Source: Campylobacterota bacterium
GTDB lineage: Bacteria; Campylobacterota; Campylobacteria; Campylobacterales; Sulfurovaceae
Length of the DNA stretch: 33,114 nucleotides
Direction: 5' to 3'
Assembly: GCA_015494795.1 (NCBI GenBank)
Contig: WGAM01000128.1
Span: 1-33,114, forward strand
Numbering within the stretch: position 1 is the first letter of the stretch; every line of letters starts with the position of its first letter. Positions 26,682-33,114 of the stretch are shown here, piece by piece. The translations under genes were made by a program, and so were the position numbers. The notes beneath the pieces are model-generated. The model searched no databases. It had not been told where the DNA came from and saw only the letters and a program-made list of their open reading frames with translations.

Positions 26682-26751
26682 ACATAAAACTATTTATGTA
26701 AATTTACTATCTAATTTTATCCAAAAGTAGATATATTAGAAACTATTATCT
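26682..26751 (-). promoter_or_regulatory. Candidate attenuator: mutually exclusive hairpins between leader ORF and leuA
   Basis: On the minus-strand RNA three segments can pair in two ways. AGATA (complement of 26747-26751) can pair with UAUCU (within 26728-26733), or that second segment, as TATCTA, can pair with TAGATA (complement of 26708-26713); the latter stem continues inside with TTTT/AAAA around loop GGAT. A further hairpin ACATAAA-TAGT-TTTATGT (26682-26699) lies just before the leuA ribosome binding site and is followed by a T/A-rich but not pure T tract. The set resembles a 1:2 / 2:3 / terminator attenuator, although the last stem is weak. Confidence 0.5.
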
Positions 26752-26777
26752 GCTAATTGTAGTGTAAAATTGTGGTA

Positions 26778-26846
26778 TTAGAGTGTTAGAAGTAGCAGGG
26801 GAGATATAACTTTAATTTGTCTATCAGTTTTAATAATCTTTTGCAT
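26778..26846 (-). CDS. leuL: Leucine-rich leader peptide of leuA
   Basis: A 22-codon ORF begins with ATG at 26846, 6 bases after a strong GGAGAG Shine-Dalgarno (26852-26857), and ends at 26778. The peptide starts MQKIIKTDRQIK and ends SPLLLLTL, giving five Leu in the last six residues, four consecutive. This is the layout of leader peptides where ribosome stalling on scarce charged tRNA-Leu alters downstream RNA folding. The Leu codons are CTG, CTA, CTT, CTA and CTC, none of them the TTA common in this genome. It lies 118 bases ahead of leuA on the same strand. The ORF is too short for ordinary gene callers. Confidence 0.82.
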   Translation of the reverse strand: MQKIIKTDRQIKVISPLLLLTL

Positions 26847-26873
26847 ATTATCTCTCCTATATTAGTTTTTATA

Positions 26874-26882
26874 ACTATATCA
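26874..26882 (-). promoter_or_regulatory. Extended -10 promoter of the leuL-leuA operon
   Basis: On the minus strand TGATATAGT (complement of 26874-26882) forms an extended -10 box behind a T-rich stretch. Transcription would begin near 26866, about 20 bases before the leader ATG. rsmE ends at 26904 on the same strand, so read-through from rsmE is also possible. Confidence 0.55.
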
Positions 26883-26903
26883 TGACTAAACTTAAAAAAT
26901 CAA

Positions 26904-27569
26904 CTATAATAAAATATTAGAAGCTACAGCACAAACTGCACTCTCACTTCTTAAAATCATTTCTGTATTTAGTCCAACTATATCTTTAGAGTTAAAAAGA
27001 GATAACTCGTCTTGAGTAAATCCACCTTCACAACCGATAACTATACTATCTATATCTTTTGATAGGGTATAGTTTTTTGAGAAGTTTAATATTTTACTAT
27101 CTGGATAGAGTTTTAAAAACTCTTCTAAACTATTGAGTATCTCTAATCTCATTAGATTACTTCTTCCTGACTGTTGAGACGAGTTTAATAAAATCTTATC
27201 TAATCTTTTTAAATCTACTCTAAAGCTTTTTTGTGACCTTTTACAGTATATAAAAGAGATAGAGTTAACTCCAATCTCATTTAATAGAGGTAGTACCTTT
27301 TCAATATTTTTAGGCTCAATAATACACCAACCAATATGTAGCTCTTTTTTAGCTTTTATCTCTAAATATCTACTCTCTTTTAGAGTTAAGAGTGCCTCTC
27401 TTTTTCTTATATCTATTATCTTATAGTTATATAGTATATTATCTTTTAAATTACGAAGAGAGATTATATCATTTTTTTTATGACGACGAACTCTAACTAT
27501 ATATCTATAGTCACTATCTTTTAAGATTAAATTCTCTCTACCTGACTCTTCACTATATAGATACTGCAT
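26904..27569 (-). CDS. rsmE: 16S rRNA m3U1498 methyltransferase
   Basis: RsmE methylates N3 of U1498 in 16S rRNA. The protein of about 221 residues has an N-terminal PUA-like domain (YIVRVRRHKKNDII) and a C-terminal SPOUT/knot domain with the family motifs SQQSGRSNLMRLEI, VIGCEGGFTQDELSLF and LILRSESAVCAVASN. The start MQYLYSEESG at 27569 is preferred by family resemblance; an ATG two codons earlier (27575) is equally in frame and neither has a clear ribosome binding site. It overlaps the end of the upstream membrane-protein gene by about 17-23 bases, which implies coupling. Confidence 0.93.
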   Translation of the reverse strand: MQYLYSEESGRENLILKDSDYRYIVRVRRHKKNDIISLRNLKDNILYNYKIIDIRKREALLTLKESRYLEIKAKKELHIGWCIIEPKNIEKVLPLLNEIGVNSISFIYCKRSQKSFRVDLKRLDKILLNSSQQSGRSNLMRLEILNSLEEFLKLYPDSKILNFSKNYTLSKDIDSIVIGCEGGFTQDELSLFNSKDIVGLNTEMILRSESAVCAVASNILL

Positions 27570-27939
27570 GAGCATGTACCCAACCGATTACTGCTATTAA
27601 TATGAAAATATTAGTTAGGCTATATTTAATATTTATATCTTTTGGGCAACCTTTTTTAAACTTTAGATATTTTATACTCTCTATAGTAGATATAGCTAAA
27701 TATGCTATTATCATTAGGAGTATATTTAAATTAAATGCCATTTTTGCAAAAGTAAATGCAACTAATCCACTAAATGCTACTGTAGTAGCTACTCCATGAA
27801 ATATAAATATATATACTCTTAATCTCTTAACTATACTATTACAATCTCTATTTAAAAGAGGAGTTACAAATCCTATAATAACCACTAATAGTAGAGTATA
27901 TACCAAGATAGAGTGGTAGAAAATCATCTCATTAAACAT
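27553..27939 (-). CDS. Four-helix membrane protein of unknown function
   Basis: The 128-residue protein has four predicted transmembrane helices (about 8-27, 44-65, 70-86 and 108-125) joined by short basic loops. Histidines fall inside or at the edge of helices one (FYHSILVY), two (FIFHGVAT) and four (WVHAHAV), a distribution seen in small haem-binding or metal-sensing membrane proteins, but no family could be named and it does not look like HemJ. AAAGG precedes the ATG. It is translationally coupled to rsmE and divergent from moeA. Confidence 0.7.
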   Translation of the reverse strand: MFNEMIFYHSILVYTLLLVVIIGFVTPLLNRDCNSIVKRLRVYIFIFHGVATTVAFSGLVAFTFAKMAFNLNILLMIIAYLAISTIESIKYLKFKKGCPKDINIKYSLTNIFILIAVIGWVHAHAVSI

Positions 27940-27974
27940 TCAAAACCTTTTTTAAATGGAATTATACTCTAATT

Positions 27975-27983
27975 TGATATAAT
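27975..27983 (+). promoter_or_regulatory. Extended -10 promoter of moeA
   Basis: TGATATAAT, identical to the box before hisH, lies 30 bases before the moeA ATG at 28014. AAAAGG at about 27999-28003 is a ribosome binding site with slightly long spacing. Confidence 0.6.
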
Positions 27984-28013
27984 CATTTAAATTTCATAAA
28001 AGGTTAATAATAT

Positions 28014-29231
28014 ATGGTAAATATAGATGAGGCATTAGATATTATATATAAAAGAGTTGGACAAAAAAGTAGAGATATAGTACCGATAGAAGATAGTATA
28101 GGTAAAATTGTAGCAAAAGAGTATAGAGCATCGTTTGATTTACCACGATTTGATAACTCTGCAATGGATGGATACGCCGTAAAATTAGTTGATGCTAATC
28201 GCTCTGTTAGGGTTGTGGATACTATATATGCAGGAGATACTCCAGAAAGGGAGTTAAGAGATGGTGAAGCTATAAAGATTATGACAGGAGCTCCAATTCC
28301 AAAAGGGTCTGAAGCTATTGTACCTATTGAAGATACGAAATCTTTAACTAAAGATACTATTATTTTACCTCCAAATATAAAAAAAGATACAATGATTAGA
28401 TGGAGAGGTGAAGATATTAAGAGTGGAGAGATATTTTTAGAAGCAAATAGAAGAGTTACAGGTTATACTCTAGCACTTCTTGCATCACAAGGTATTAGCC
28501 ATATAGAGGTATTTAGAGAGCCAAAGGTTGTTATATTTAGTACAGGTGAAGAGTTAAAGGCTCACTATGAGAAGATAGAGAAACATCAACTCTATAACTC
28601 AAATGCACCTATGTTTTATGCTAGAGCAAAAGAGCTTGGAGCTGATGTTAGTTATATATCTAGTTCAGGCGATAATTTAGAAGAGCTTAAAGAGTCTGTA
28701 AAAGAGGCATTAGATGCTGATTTAATATTGACTTCTGGTGGTGTTAGTGTTGGAGATAAAGATTTTACAATAGATGCCTTTAGAGAGCTTGGTATGGAGA
28801 TACTATTTTCTAAAGTAGATATTAAACCGGGTAAACCAACAACATTTGGTAGAATTGATAACTCTTTTATTGTAAATCTCCCCGGTAATCCATTAGCATC
28901 TATGGTCAATTTTGAGATGTTTGTAAAGCCAATTATCTTAAAACTATCTGGAACTTTAGAATTTTATCATAAAACTATAACTACTAAAATTAGAGAAAAT
29001 TATAGCTTTAGAGGTGGAAGATATAGTGTTATTTTAGGAGAGTGGAATGGAGATACCTTTATGCCTATAAAAAATCAAAAACCGGGTATGGTATCACCAT
29101 TAGATAGAGCTGATGGGATGGTTGTAACTACACCTAATATCAATTCGTTTAGTAAAAATCAGATAGTAAAAATGATACCAATTAAATTTAATCTTGGAAG
29201 TAGTAAAAATATAGATTTTATGCAGAAGTAG
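28014..29231 (+). CDS. moeA: Molybdopterin molybdenumtransferase
   Basis: MoeA inserts molybdate into adenylated molybdopterin to form the molybdenum cofactor. The 405-residue protein shows DNSAMDGYAVK near residue 47-57, TGAPIPKGSEAIVPIEDT, the MoCF-binding segment with STGEELK, SGGVSVGDKDF and KPGKPTTFG, then LPGNPLASMVNFEMFV, followed by the C-terminal domain IV. Length and motif order are those of bacterial MoeA. No other cofactor genes are in the window. Its end shares a bidirectional hairpin with convergent accA. Confidence 0.96.
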   Translation: MVNIDEALDIIYKRVGQKSRDIVPIEDSIGKIVAKEYRASFDLPRFDNSAMDGYAVKLVDANRSVRVVDTIYAGDTPERELRDGEAIKIMTGAPIPKGSEAIVPIEDTKSLTKDTIILPPNIKKDTMIRWRGEDIKSGEIFLEANRRVTGYTLALLASQGISHIEVFREPKVVIFSTGEELKAHYEKIEKHQLYNSNAPMFYARAKELGADVSYISSSGDNLEELKESVKEALDADLILTSGGVSVGDKDFTIDAFRELGMEILFSKVDIKPGKPTTFGRIDNSFIVNLPGNPLASMVNFEMFVKPIILKLSGTLEFYHKTITTKIRENYSFRGGRYSVILGEWNGDTFMPIKNQKPGMVSPLDRADGMVVTTPNINSFSKNQIVKMIPIKFNLGSSKNIDFMQK

Positions 29232-29246
29232 TTTAAAAACTACTTC
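29225..29246. terminator. Bidirectional hairpin between convergent moeA and accA
   Basis: GAAGTAGTTT at 29225-29234 and AAACTACTTC at 29237-29246 are exact inverted repeats with a 2-base centre (about four bases unpaired in practice). The stop codons of both genes lie inside it and only 8 bases separate them. A second inverted pair, TGCAGAAG (29221-29228) with CTTCTGCA (29251-29258), overlaps it. No clean T-run follows on either strand. Confidence 0.6.
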
Positions 29247-30184
29247 TCATCTTCTGCAAATGCACCAACAGATGTTAGATGTTTATATCTTCTATCTAAC
29301 ATCTCCTCTACTGATAGCTTTTTTAACTCTTTAATATTTTTTAAAAAGTACTCTTTTATAACCTCTGCAGAGCGTTTTTTATCTCTATGAGCTCCAATTA
29401 GTGGCTCATCTAAAATATCATCTATTAAGCCATGAGCTAGTAGGTCATCAGGGGTAATTTTTAGTGCATTACTTGCCTGTTCTACCTTTTTAGGGTCATT
29501 CCATAATATAGCAGCACAACCTTCTGGCGAGATAACAGCAAATACAGAGTATCTCATCATAGCTAATTTATCAGATACACCAATAGCTAATGCTCCTCCA
29601 CTTCCACCTTCTCCAATTACAATTGATACCATTGGGACTTTAATATTTGTGAACTCAAAAAGATTTCTAGCAATTGCCTCACTCTGTCCTCTCTCTTCTG
29701 CTCCAAGTCCAGGGTATGCACCGGGGGTATCTATAAGAAACAGAACAGGGATATTAAATTTCTCTGCTAATCTTACAGCTCTTAGAGCTTTTCTATACCC
29801 TTCTGGATTTGGCATACCAAAGTTTCTTTTTAATTTATGTTTAGTCCCTCTCCCCTTCTGCTCACCTATAATCATACTCTTTTGACCATTAATATATCCA
29901 ATATAGCATAGTATTGCAGGGTCGTCACGAAATGCTCTATCTCCATGTATCTCATAACCATCTTCTAATATAAGACGAATATAATCTAGTGCGTAAGGTC
30001 TATCAGGGTGTCTTGCTAATTGAAGTTTTTGATAGTCACTTAGAGATTTAAATGTTTTTGTTATCTCTTTATCTAAATCTTTTTGAAAAGACTCTAAAGC
30101 AAACTTATCATCTCTTGCACGAGCAGAATCAATATCTTGTTGTATCTGCTCAATCTTTTTTTCAAACTCTAGGTATGTTGCCAT
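29240..30184 (-). CDS. accA: Acetyl-CoA carboxylase carboxyltransferase subunit alpha
   Basis: AccA with AccD transfers the carboxyl group from biotin to acetyl-CoA in the first step of fatty acid synthesis. The 314-residue protein has the family landmarks [71 protein letters not shown] and [10 protein letters not shown]. Length is standard. AAGGT precedes the ATG, 9 bases after the fabF stop, giving the lipid operon acpP-fabF-accA. Confidence 0.97.
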   Translation of the reverse strand: MATYLEFEKKIEQIQQDIDSARARDDKFALESFQKDLDKEITKTFKSLSDYQKLQLARHPDRPYALDYIRLILEDGYEIHGDRAFRDDPAILCYIGYINGQKSMIIGEQKGRGTKHKLKRNFGMPNPEGYRKALRAVRLAEKFNIPVLFLIDTPGAYPGLGAEERGQSEAIARNLFEFTNIKVPMVSIVIGEGGSGGALAIGVSDKLAMMRYSVFAVISPEGCAAILWNDPKKVEQASNALKITPDDLLAHGLIDDILDEPLIGAHRDKKRSAEVIKEYFLKNIKELKKLSVEEMLDRRYKHLTSVGAFAEDEK

Positions 30185-30193
30185 ATATTTACC

Positions 30194-31411
30194 TTATACT
30201 TTTTTAAAAATTACAACTCCATTTGTTCCACCAAAACCAAAAGAGTTACTCATAACAACATTAAGCTCGGCATCTCTTGCTCTATTTGGAACATAATCTA
30301 AATCACAATTTTCATCAGGAGTTATATAGTTAATGGTTGGTGGAAGTTTACTATCACGCATAGCCATAATAGATACAATCGCTTCAATAGTTCCAGCAGC
30401 ACCTAAACAGTGTCCAATCTGTCCCTTAATAGAGCTAACAGGTGGGCAGTTCTCTTTTCCTCCAAATAGCTCTTTTATAGCTGAAGTCTCATTTTTATCA
30501 TTTGCAGGTGTACTTGTTCCATGAGCATTAATATAGTCTATCTTTACATCTCCTGCCATATTAAGAGCAGCTCTCATAGCTCTTAATGGTCCATCTACAA
30601 TAGGTGTTGTAATATGATTAGCGTCACCACTCTCTCCAAATCCAATAATCTCAGCATATATTTTAGCACCTCTAGCTTTAGCACTATTATACTCTTCTAA
30701 TACTAATGCACCAGCTCCCTCTCCCATTACAAAACCATCACGATTTGCATCAAATGGTCTTGAAGCCTCTTGAGGATTATCATTATTTGTACTAAGTGCT
30801 TTCATTGAGGCAAATCCACCTATACCAGCACCACATATTGCTGATTCTGCTCCAATCACTAACATCTGGTCAGCTCCACCTAACATAATAGTTTTTGTAG
30901 CTTCAGATATTGCATGAGTTCCAGCCGCACATGCTGTTACAGATGATAGATTTGGACCCTTTAATCCATGTTCAATTGAGATAAATCCACCTAACATATT
31001 TGCTAAAGATGATGGGATAAAAAATGGAGATATTCTTCTAGGTCCTCTAGTTTCACAGATAATAGAGTTCTTTTCTATATTTGGTAATCCACCAATTCCT
31101 GATGCTGAAGAGACACCAAATCTCTCTTTATCAATTTCATTATTAAAATTAGCATCAACCATTGCCTCTTTTGCTGCTTTAATTCCTAATTGAATAAATC
31201 TATCAGCCTTCTTAACCTCTTTTGCATCCATAACCCCTTTTGGGTCAAATCCAACAATCTCTCCTGCAATTTTTACAGAAAATTTACTAATATCAAATAG
31301 TTTAATTGTTTTAATACCACATTTTCCATTTAAAATGGCAGAAAATGATGTCTCTTTATCTTCTCCTAGACTATTAATCATTCCTAAACCAGTAACTACT
31401 ACTCTTTTCAC
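30194..31411 (-). CDS. fabF: 3-oxoacyl-[acyl-carrier-protein] synthase II
   Basis: FabF elongates acyl chains on ACP with malonyl-ACP. The 405-residue thiolase-fold enzyme has the nucleophilic Cys in SSVTACAAGTHAI and two catalytic His in NAHGTSTPANDKNE and IGHCLGAAGTIE; the C-terminal SNSFGFGGTNG is typical. Translation begins at GTG (31411) with a strong GGAGAT ribosome binding site. Two hairpins lie in the 104 bases between acpP and this gene and may set the ratio of the two products. Confidence 0.97.
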   Translation of the reverse strand: MKRVVVTGLGMINSLGEDKETSFSAILNGKCGIKTIKLFDISKFSVKIAGEIVGFDPKGVMDAKEVKKADRFIQLGIKAAKEAMVDANFNNEIDKERFGVSSASGIGGLPNIEKNSIICETRGPRRISPFFIPSSLANMLGGFISIEHGLKGPNLSSVTACAAGTHAISEATKTIMLGGADQMLVIGAESAICGAGIGGFASMKALSTNNDNPQEASRPFDANRDGFVMGEGAGALVLEEYNSAKARGAKIYAEIIGFGESGDANHITTPIVDGPLRAMRAALNMAGDVKIDYINAHGTSTPANDKNETSAIKELFGGKENCPPVSSIKGQIGHCLGAAGTIEAIVSIMAMRDSKLPPTINYITPDENCDLDYVPNRARDAELNVVMSNSFGFGGTNGVVIFKKV

Positions 31412-31432
31412 TCTATCTCCTGTGTTGGATTA

Positions 31433-31475
31433 TAAGATATATATCAATACTCCTAAAATATTGATATATATCTTA
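31433..31475 (-). repeat. Perfect 17-bp inverted repeat upstream of fabF
   Basis: The arms at 31433-31449 and 31459-31475 are exact inverted copies (core AAGATATATATCAATA) around a 9-base loop. On the minus-strand mRNA the hairpin ends about 10 bases before the fabF Shine-Dalgarno and lacks a following U-run, so it is more likely a processing or stabilising element than a terminator. Confidence 0.7.
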
Positions 31476-31480
31476 ACTAT

Positions 31481-31509
31481 AGAGAAGATTATTTAAATCC
31501 CTCTTCTCT
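31481..31509 (-). terminator. Hairpin just after acpP, possible partial terminator
   Basis: AGAGAAGA at 31481-31488 and TCTTCTCT at 31502-31509 pair in the RNA immediately after the acpP stop (31516). No U-run follows. Together with the second hairpin it could hold back read-through into fabF and protect the 3' end of a short, abundant acpP mRNA. Confidence 0.5.
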
Positions 31510-31515
31510 AATATA

Positions 31516-31749
31516 TTAAGCTTGAATATCTTCAATATACTTAATAGCATCACTTACATTTGTAATTTTTTCTGCAGCTTCATCAGGAATTTCAATATCA
31601 AATTTCTCTTCAAGTGCCATTACAAGTTCAACTACATCAAGACTATCAGCTCCTAAATCTTCTACAAATTTAGACTCCTCTTTTACCTCATCTGGATTAA
31701 CATTTAGTTGCTCTACAACTACCTCTTTTACATCATCAAATAGTGCCAT
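31516..31749 (-). CDS. acpP: Acyl carrier protein
   Basis: The 77-residue acidic protein carries fatty acyl intermediates on 4'-phosphopantetheine attached to S36 in the [10 protein letters not shown] motif. Helices and acidic patches ([15 protein letters not shown]) match bacterial AcpP. AGGAG precedes the ATG. It is the first gene of the acpP-fabF-accA operon and has a good extended -10 promoter 36 bases upstream. Confidence 0.98.
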   Translation of the reverse strand: MALFDDVKEVVVEQLNVNPDEVKEESKFVEDLGADSLDVVELVMALEEKFDIEIPDEAAEKITNVSDAIKYIEDIQA

Positions 31750-32075
31750 GACACTCTCCTATATCGTTTAAATTTATGCTCGTAAGTATAGCAAAAAAAA
31801 TATAAAAGCTAATTACTATTCGTAAAAATATAATTTAATTATATAAATAATAAGATAAAAAATTATTTTTTAATTTTATTTACCTTACATATATTATATA
31901 AATATTTTTAAAAATTAGTTAAAAAGCACTCTAAAGTATTGAAAAATAGTTATTTCTTACTATCTCTACATCTTGTTTTATAAATTGAAAATTTATTACA
32001 AATTTAACTAAAATTATTTTATTTTAAGATTTTCAAGGTATAATTCTAAAATTTTTTCAAAAAAAGGTGTATAAC
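31750..32075. promoter_or_regulatory. Divergent promoter region between acpP and the glucosaminidase gene
   Basis: The 326 bases contain no supported ORF. For acpP (minus strand) TGCTATACT, the complement of 31785-31793, is an extended -10 box after a run of eight T; this predicts a start near 31778. For the plus-strand gene TATAAT at 32039-32044 and AAAGG at 32063-32067 precede the ATG at 32076. The centre, about 31830-32030, is almost pure A/T with no recognisable operator. Confidence 0.55.
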
Positions 32076-32975
32076 ATGATTAAATATTTACCAATATTTA
32101 TTACCATGACAGTTGCATTATTCTCTAATGAACAGGAGTATTTCAATTTTGAAAACTCTTTAGAGAACTATATTTATGATGTAAAAACATCAAAAAGCAA
32201 CTCTAAAGTAGTAGATATAAATCTACATAAGGGGGTTAAAAAGGAGTCTTGTACAGAGTTTGTAAAACCTCTAAATAAGAGAATTCATTCTCCAGAAGAT
32301 ATTACTATTTTTAAAAATAGAGATATTAAACCTATTAATTATGTTAATACTATATCTCTAAATAAACTAGAGGTATCTGAGAAGAAAAAGAAATTTTTCA
32401 ATATGATACTTCCTGCCATTTTAATTAGTAAGCAGAAGTTTAAGGTTTTACGAAATAGAGTTAAAAGGATTATAAATAGTATTAATCCTTCATCTTCTGA
32501 TTTAGCTTTTCTTAACAAGATGTATAAAAAGTTTAATACCACAGATAATAAAGAGCTTTTAATTAGAATGAAAACTCACCCTGTGAGTATAGTTTTAGCA
32601 CAAGCTGCAATAGAGTCAGCTTGGGGTGAGTCTAGGTTCTTTAAAAAGGGAAATAATATTTTTGGTGTCTGGTCATATAATAAAAATGAACCACGAATGA
32701 GAGCGAAAGAGAAGAGAGGTAAAAAACATGTCTATCTTAGAAAATACAAATCTCTTAGTGATGCAATTGATGACTATTTTGTAATAATTGGAAGAGGTGC
32801 TTATAAAAGTTTTAGAAAACATAGAAACATGACTGATAATCCACTTCAATTAGTCCAATATCTTGTTAATTATTGTGAATTAAAAGAGAAATATACTAAA
32901 AAACTTAGAAGTTTTATTATTAAAAATAGACTTACTAAGTTTGATAAGTATAGAATTGATAAAAAATATATATAA
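32076..32975 (+). CDS. Bax-like secreted glucosaminidase
   Basis: The 299-residue protein has a signal peptide (MIKYLPIFITMTVALFS), a basic middle region and a C-terminal glucosaminidase-type domain (about residues 160-285). The catalytic Glu is in LAQAAIESAWGESRFF, followed by GNNIFGVWSY, YKSLSDAIDDYF and NPLQLVQYLVNY, the arrangement of E. coli Bax and FlgJ relatives that cut murein glycan strands. The ATG at 32076 is chosen over the in-frame GTG at 32067 because AAAGG fits only the former. No flagellar genes are nearby, so a housekeeping murein role is more likely than rod penetration. Confidence 0.85.
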   Translation: MIKYLPIFITMTVALFSNEQEYFNFENSLENYIYDVKTSKSNSKVVDINLHKGVKKESCTEFVKPLNKRIHSPEDITIFKNRDIKPINYVNTISLNKLEVSEKKKKFFNMILPAILISKQKFKVLRNRVKRIINSINPSSSDLAFLNKMYKKFNTTDNKELLIRMKTHPVSIVLAQAAIESAWGESRFFKKGNNIFGVWSYNKNEPRMRAKEKRGKKHVYLRKYKSLSDAIDDYFVIIGRGAYKSFRKHRNMTDNPLQLVQYLVNYCELKEKYTKKLRSFIIKNRLTKFDKYRIDKKYI

Positions 32976-32982
32976 ACTAAAT

Positions 32983-33012
32983 AGGAACTATTTATCTATA
33001 TATATAGTTCCT
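32983..33012. terminator. Hairpin between convergent genes at the right edge
   Basis: AGGAACTAT at 32983-32991 and ATAGTTCCT at 33004-33012 form a 9-bp stem with a 12-base AT loop. It follows the glucosaminidase stop by 7 bases and overlaps the last codons of the minus-strand partial gene, so it may end transcripts from both sides. No T-run follows on the plus strand. Confidence 0.5.
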
Positions 33013-33114
33013 CTATTAATTATTGGCTTTTTACTGTTAATTAATTTTTTATTAAACTCTTCAATATTATCAATCGGTTGAATATTAGGTAGAGACTTAT
33101 ACTCACTATAAGAT
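32988..33114 (-). CDS. C-terminal fragment of an unidentified gene
   Basis: From the window edge a minus-strand frame stays open for 41 codons and stops at 32988. It reads through YKSLPNIQPIDNIEEFNKKL and ends NRGTIYIDK. Codon choice (AGA, GAG, ATA, TTA) agrees with the neighbouring genes. No family was recognised and the start lies outside the window. Confidence 0.45.
   Translation of the reverse strand, partial: SYSEYKSLPNIQPIDNIEEFNKKLINSKKPIINRGTIYIDK

Noticed and set aside
26682-26699. Strong intrinsic terminator before leuA
   Set aside because: The stem is nearly all A-T and the following tract is mixed T/A, so it is reported only as part of a candidate attenuator.
32067-32075. GTG start of the glucosaminidase gene
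   Set aside because: It overlaps the AAAGG ribosome binding site that serves the ATG at 32076.

Overview
The window looks like chromosomal DNA of a Campylobacterota (epsilonproteobacterial) bacterium, probably a respiring free-living Sulfurimonas/Sulfurovum/Thiovulum-type organism. This is inferred from the very AT-rich sequence, AGA-dominated arginine usage, a petABC bc1 operon with a cytochrome b carrying b6-like haem spacing, a hisH-hisA-prmA-ftsH block and the accA/fabF/acpP order. No rRNA, tRNA or CRISPR array was seen, so the genus is not assigned.

Layout. 1-1798 (minus): the bc1 complex genes petA, petB and the first codons of petC. 2134-4218 (plus): an M20 metallopeptidase and trpS. 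4360-9656 (plus): two secreted proteins built from six copies of one ~165-residue module, a CmoA-like methyltransferase and a sugar O-methyltransferase, apparently one operon. 9657-12951: an inserted defence island, with a structured RNA resembling the right end/omegaRNA of an IS200/IS605 element directly upstream of a two-gene McrBC restriction system. 13125-18299: surface glycan genes, with gmd, a reductase and a GT4 glycosyltransferase on the plus strand (all three starting with TTG), convergent with a capsule-type glycosyltransferase and a GT2-like glycosyltransferase on the minus strand. 18408-22531 (plus): hisH, hisA, prmA, ftsH. 22567-27939 (minus): a membrane protein, rsmE, a leucine-rich leader peptide, leuA, namZ, an N-acetylmuramoyl-alanine amidase and a LysM protein. 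28014-29231 (plus): moeA. 29240-31749 (minus): acpP, fabF, accA. 32076-32975 (plus): a Bax-like glucosaminidase. The right edge holds the 3' end of an unidentified minus-strand gene.

How the genes fit together. The glycan genes flanking mcrBC (sugar O-methyltransferase on one side, GDP-6-deoxyhexose synthesis and transferases on the other) suggest one surface polysaccharide locus into which mcrBC and its RNA-bearing leader were inserted; mcrBC uses GAA and CGN codons more freely than its neighbours. namZ and the amidase form a murein-degradation pair like the B. subtilis ybbC/amiE genes, but sit directly behind leuA and may share its leucine-responsive leader.

Most noteworthy: (1) a previously unlisted 22-codon leader ORF (26846-26778, minus) ending in LLLLTL with a strong Shine-Dalgarno and alternative RNA hairpins before leuA; (2) four successive hairpins at 9751-9876, ending in an IS200/IS605-style terminal hairpin, without tnpA or tnpB, immediately 5' of mcrB; (3) the six-module secreted proteins with a Cys/TM/basic C-terminal tail, coupled to two methyltransferases.
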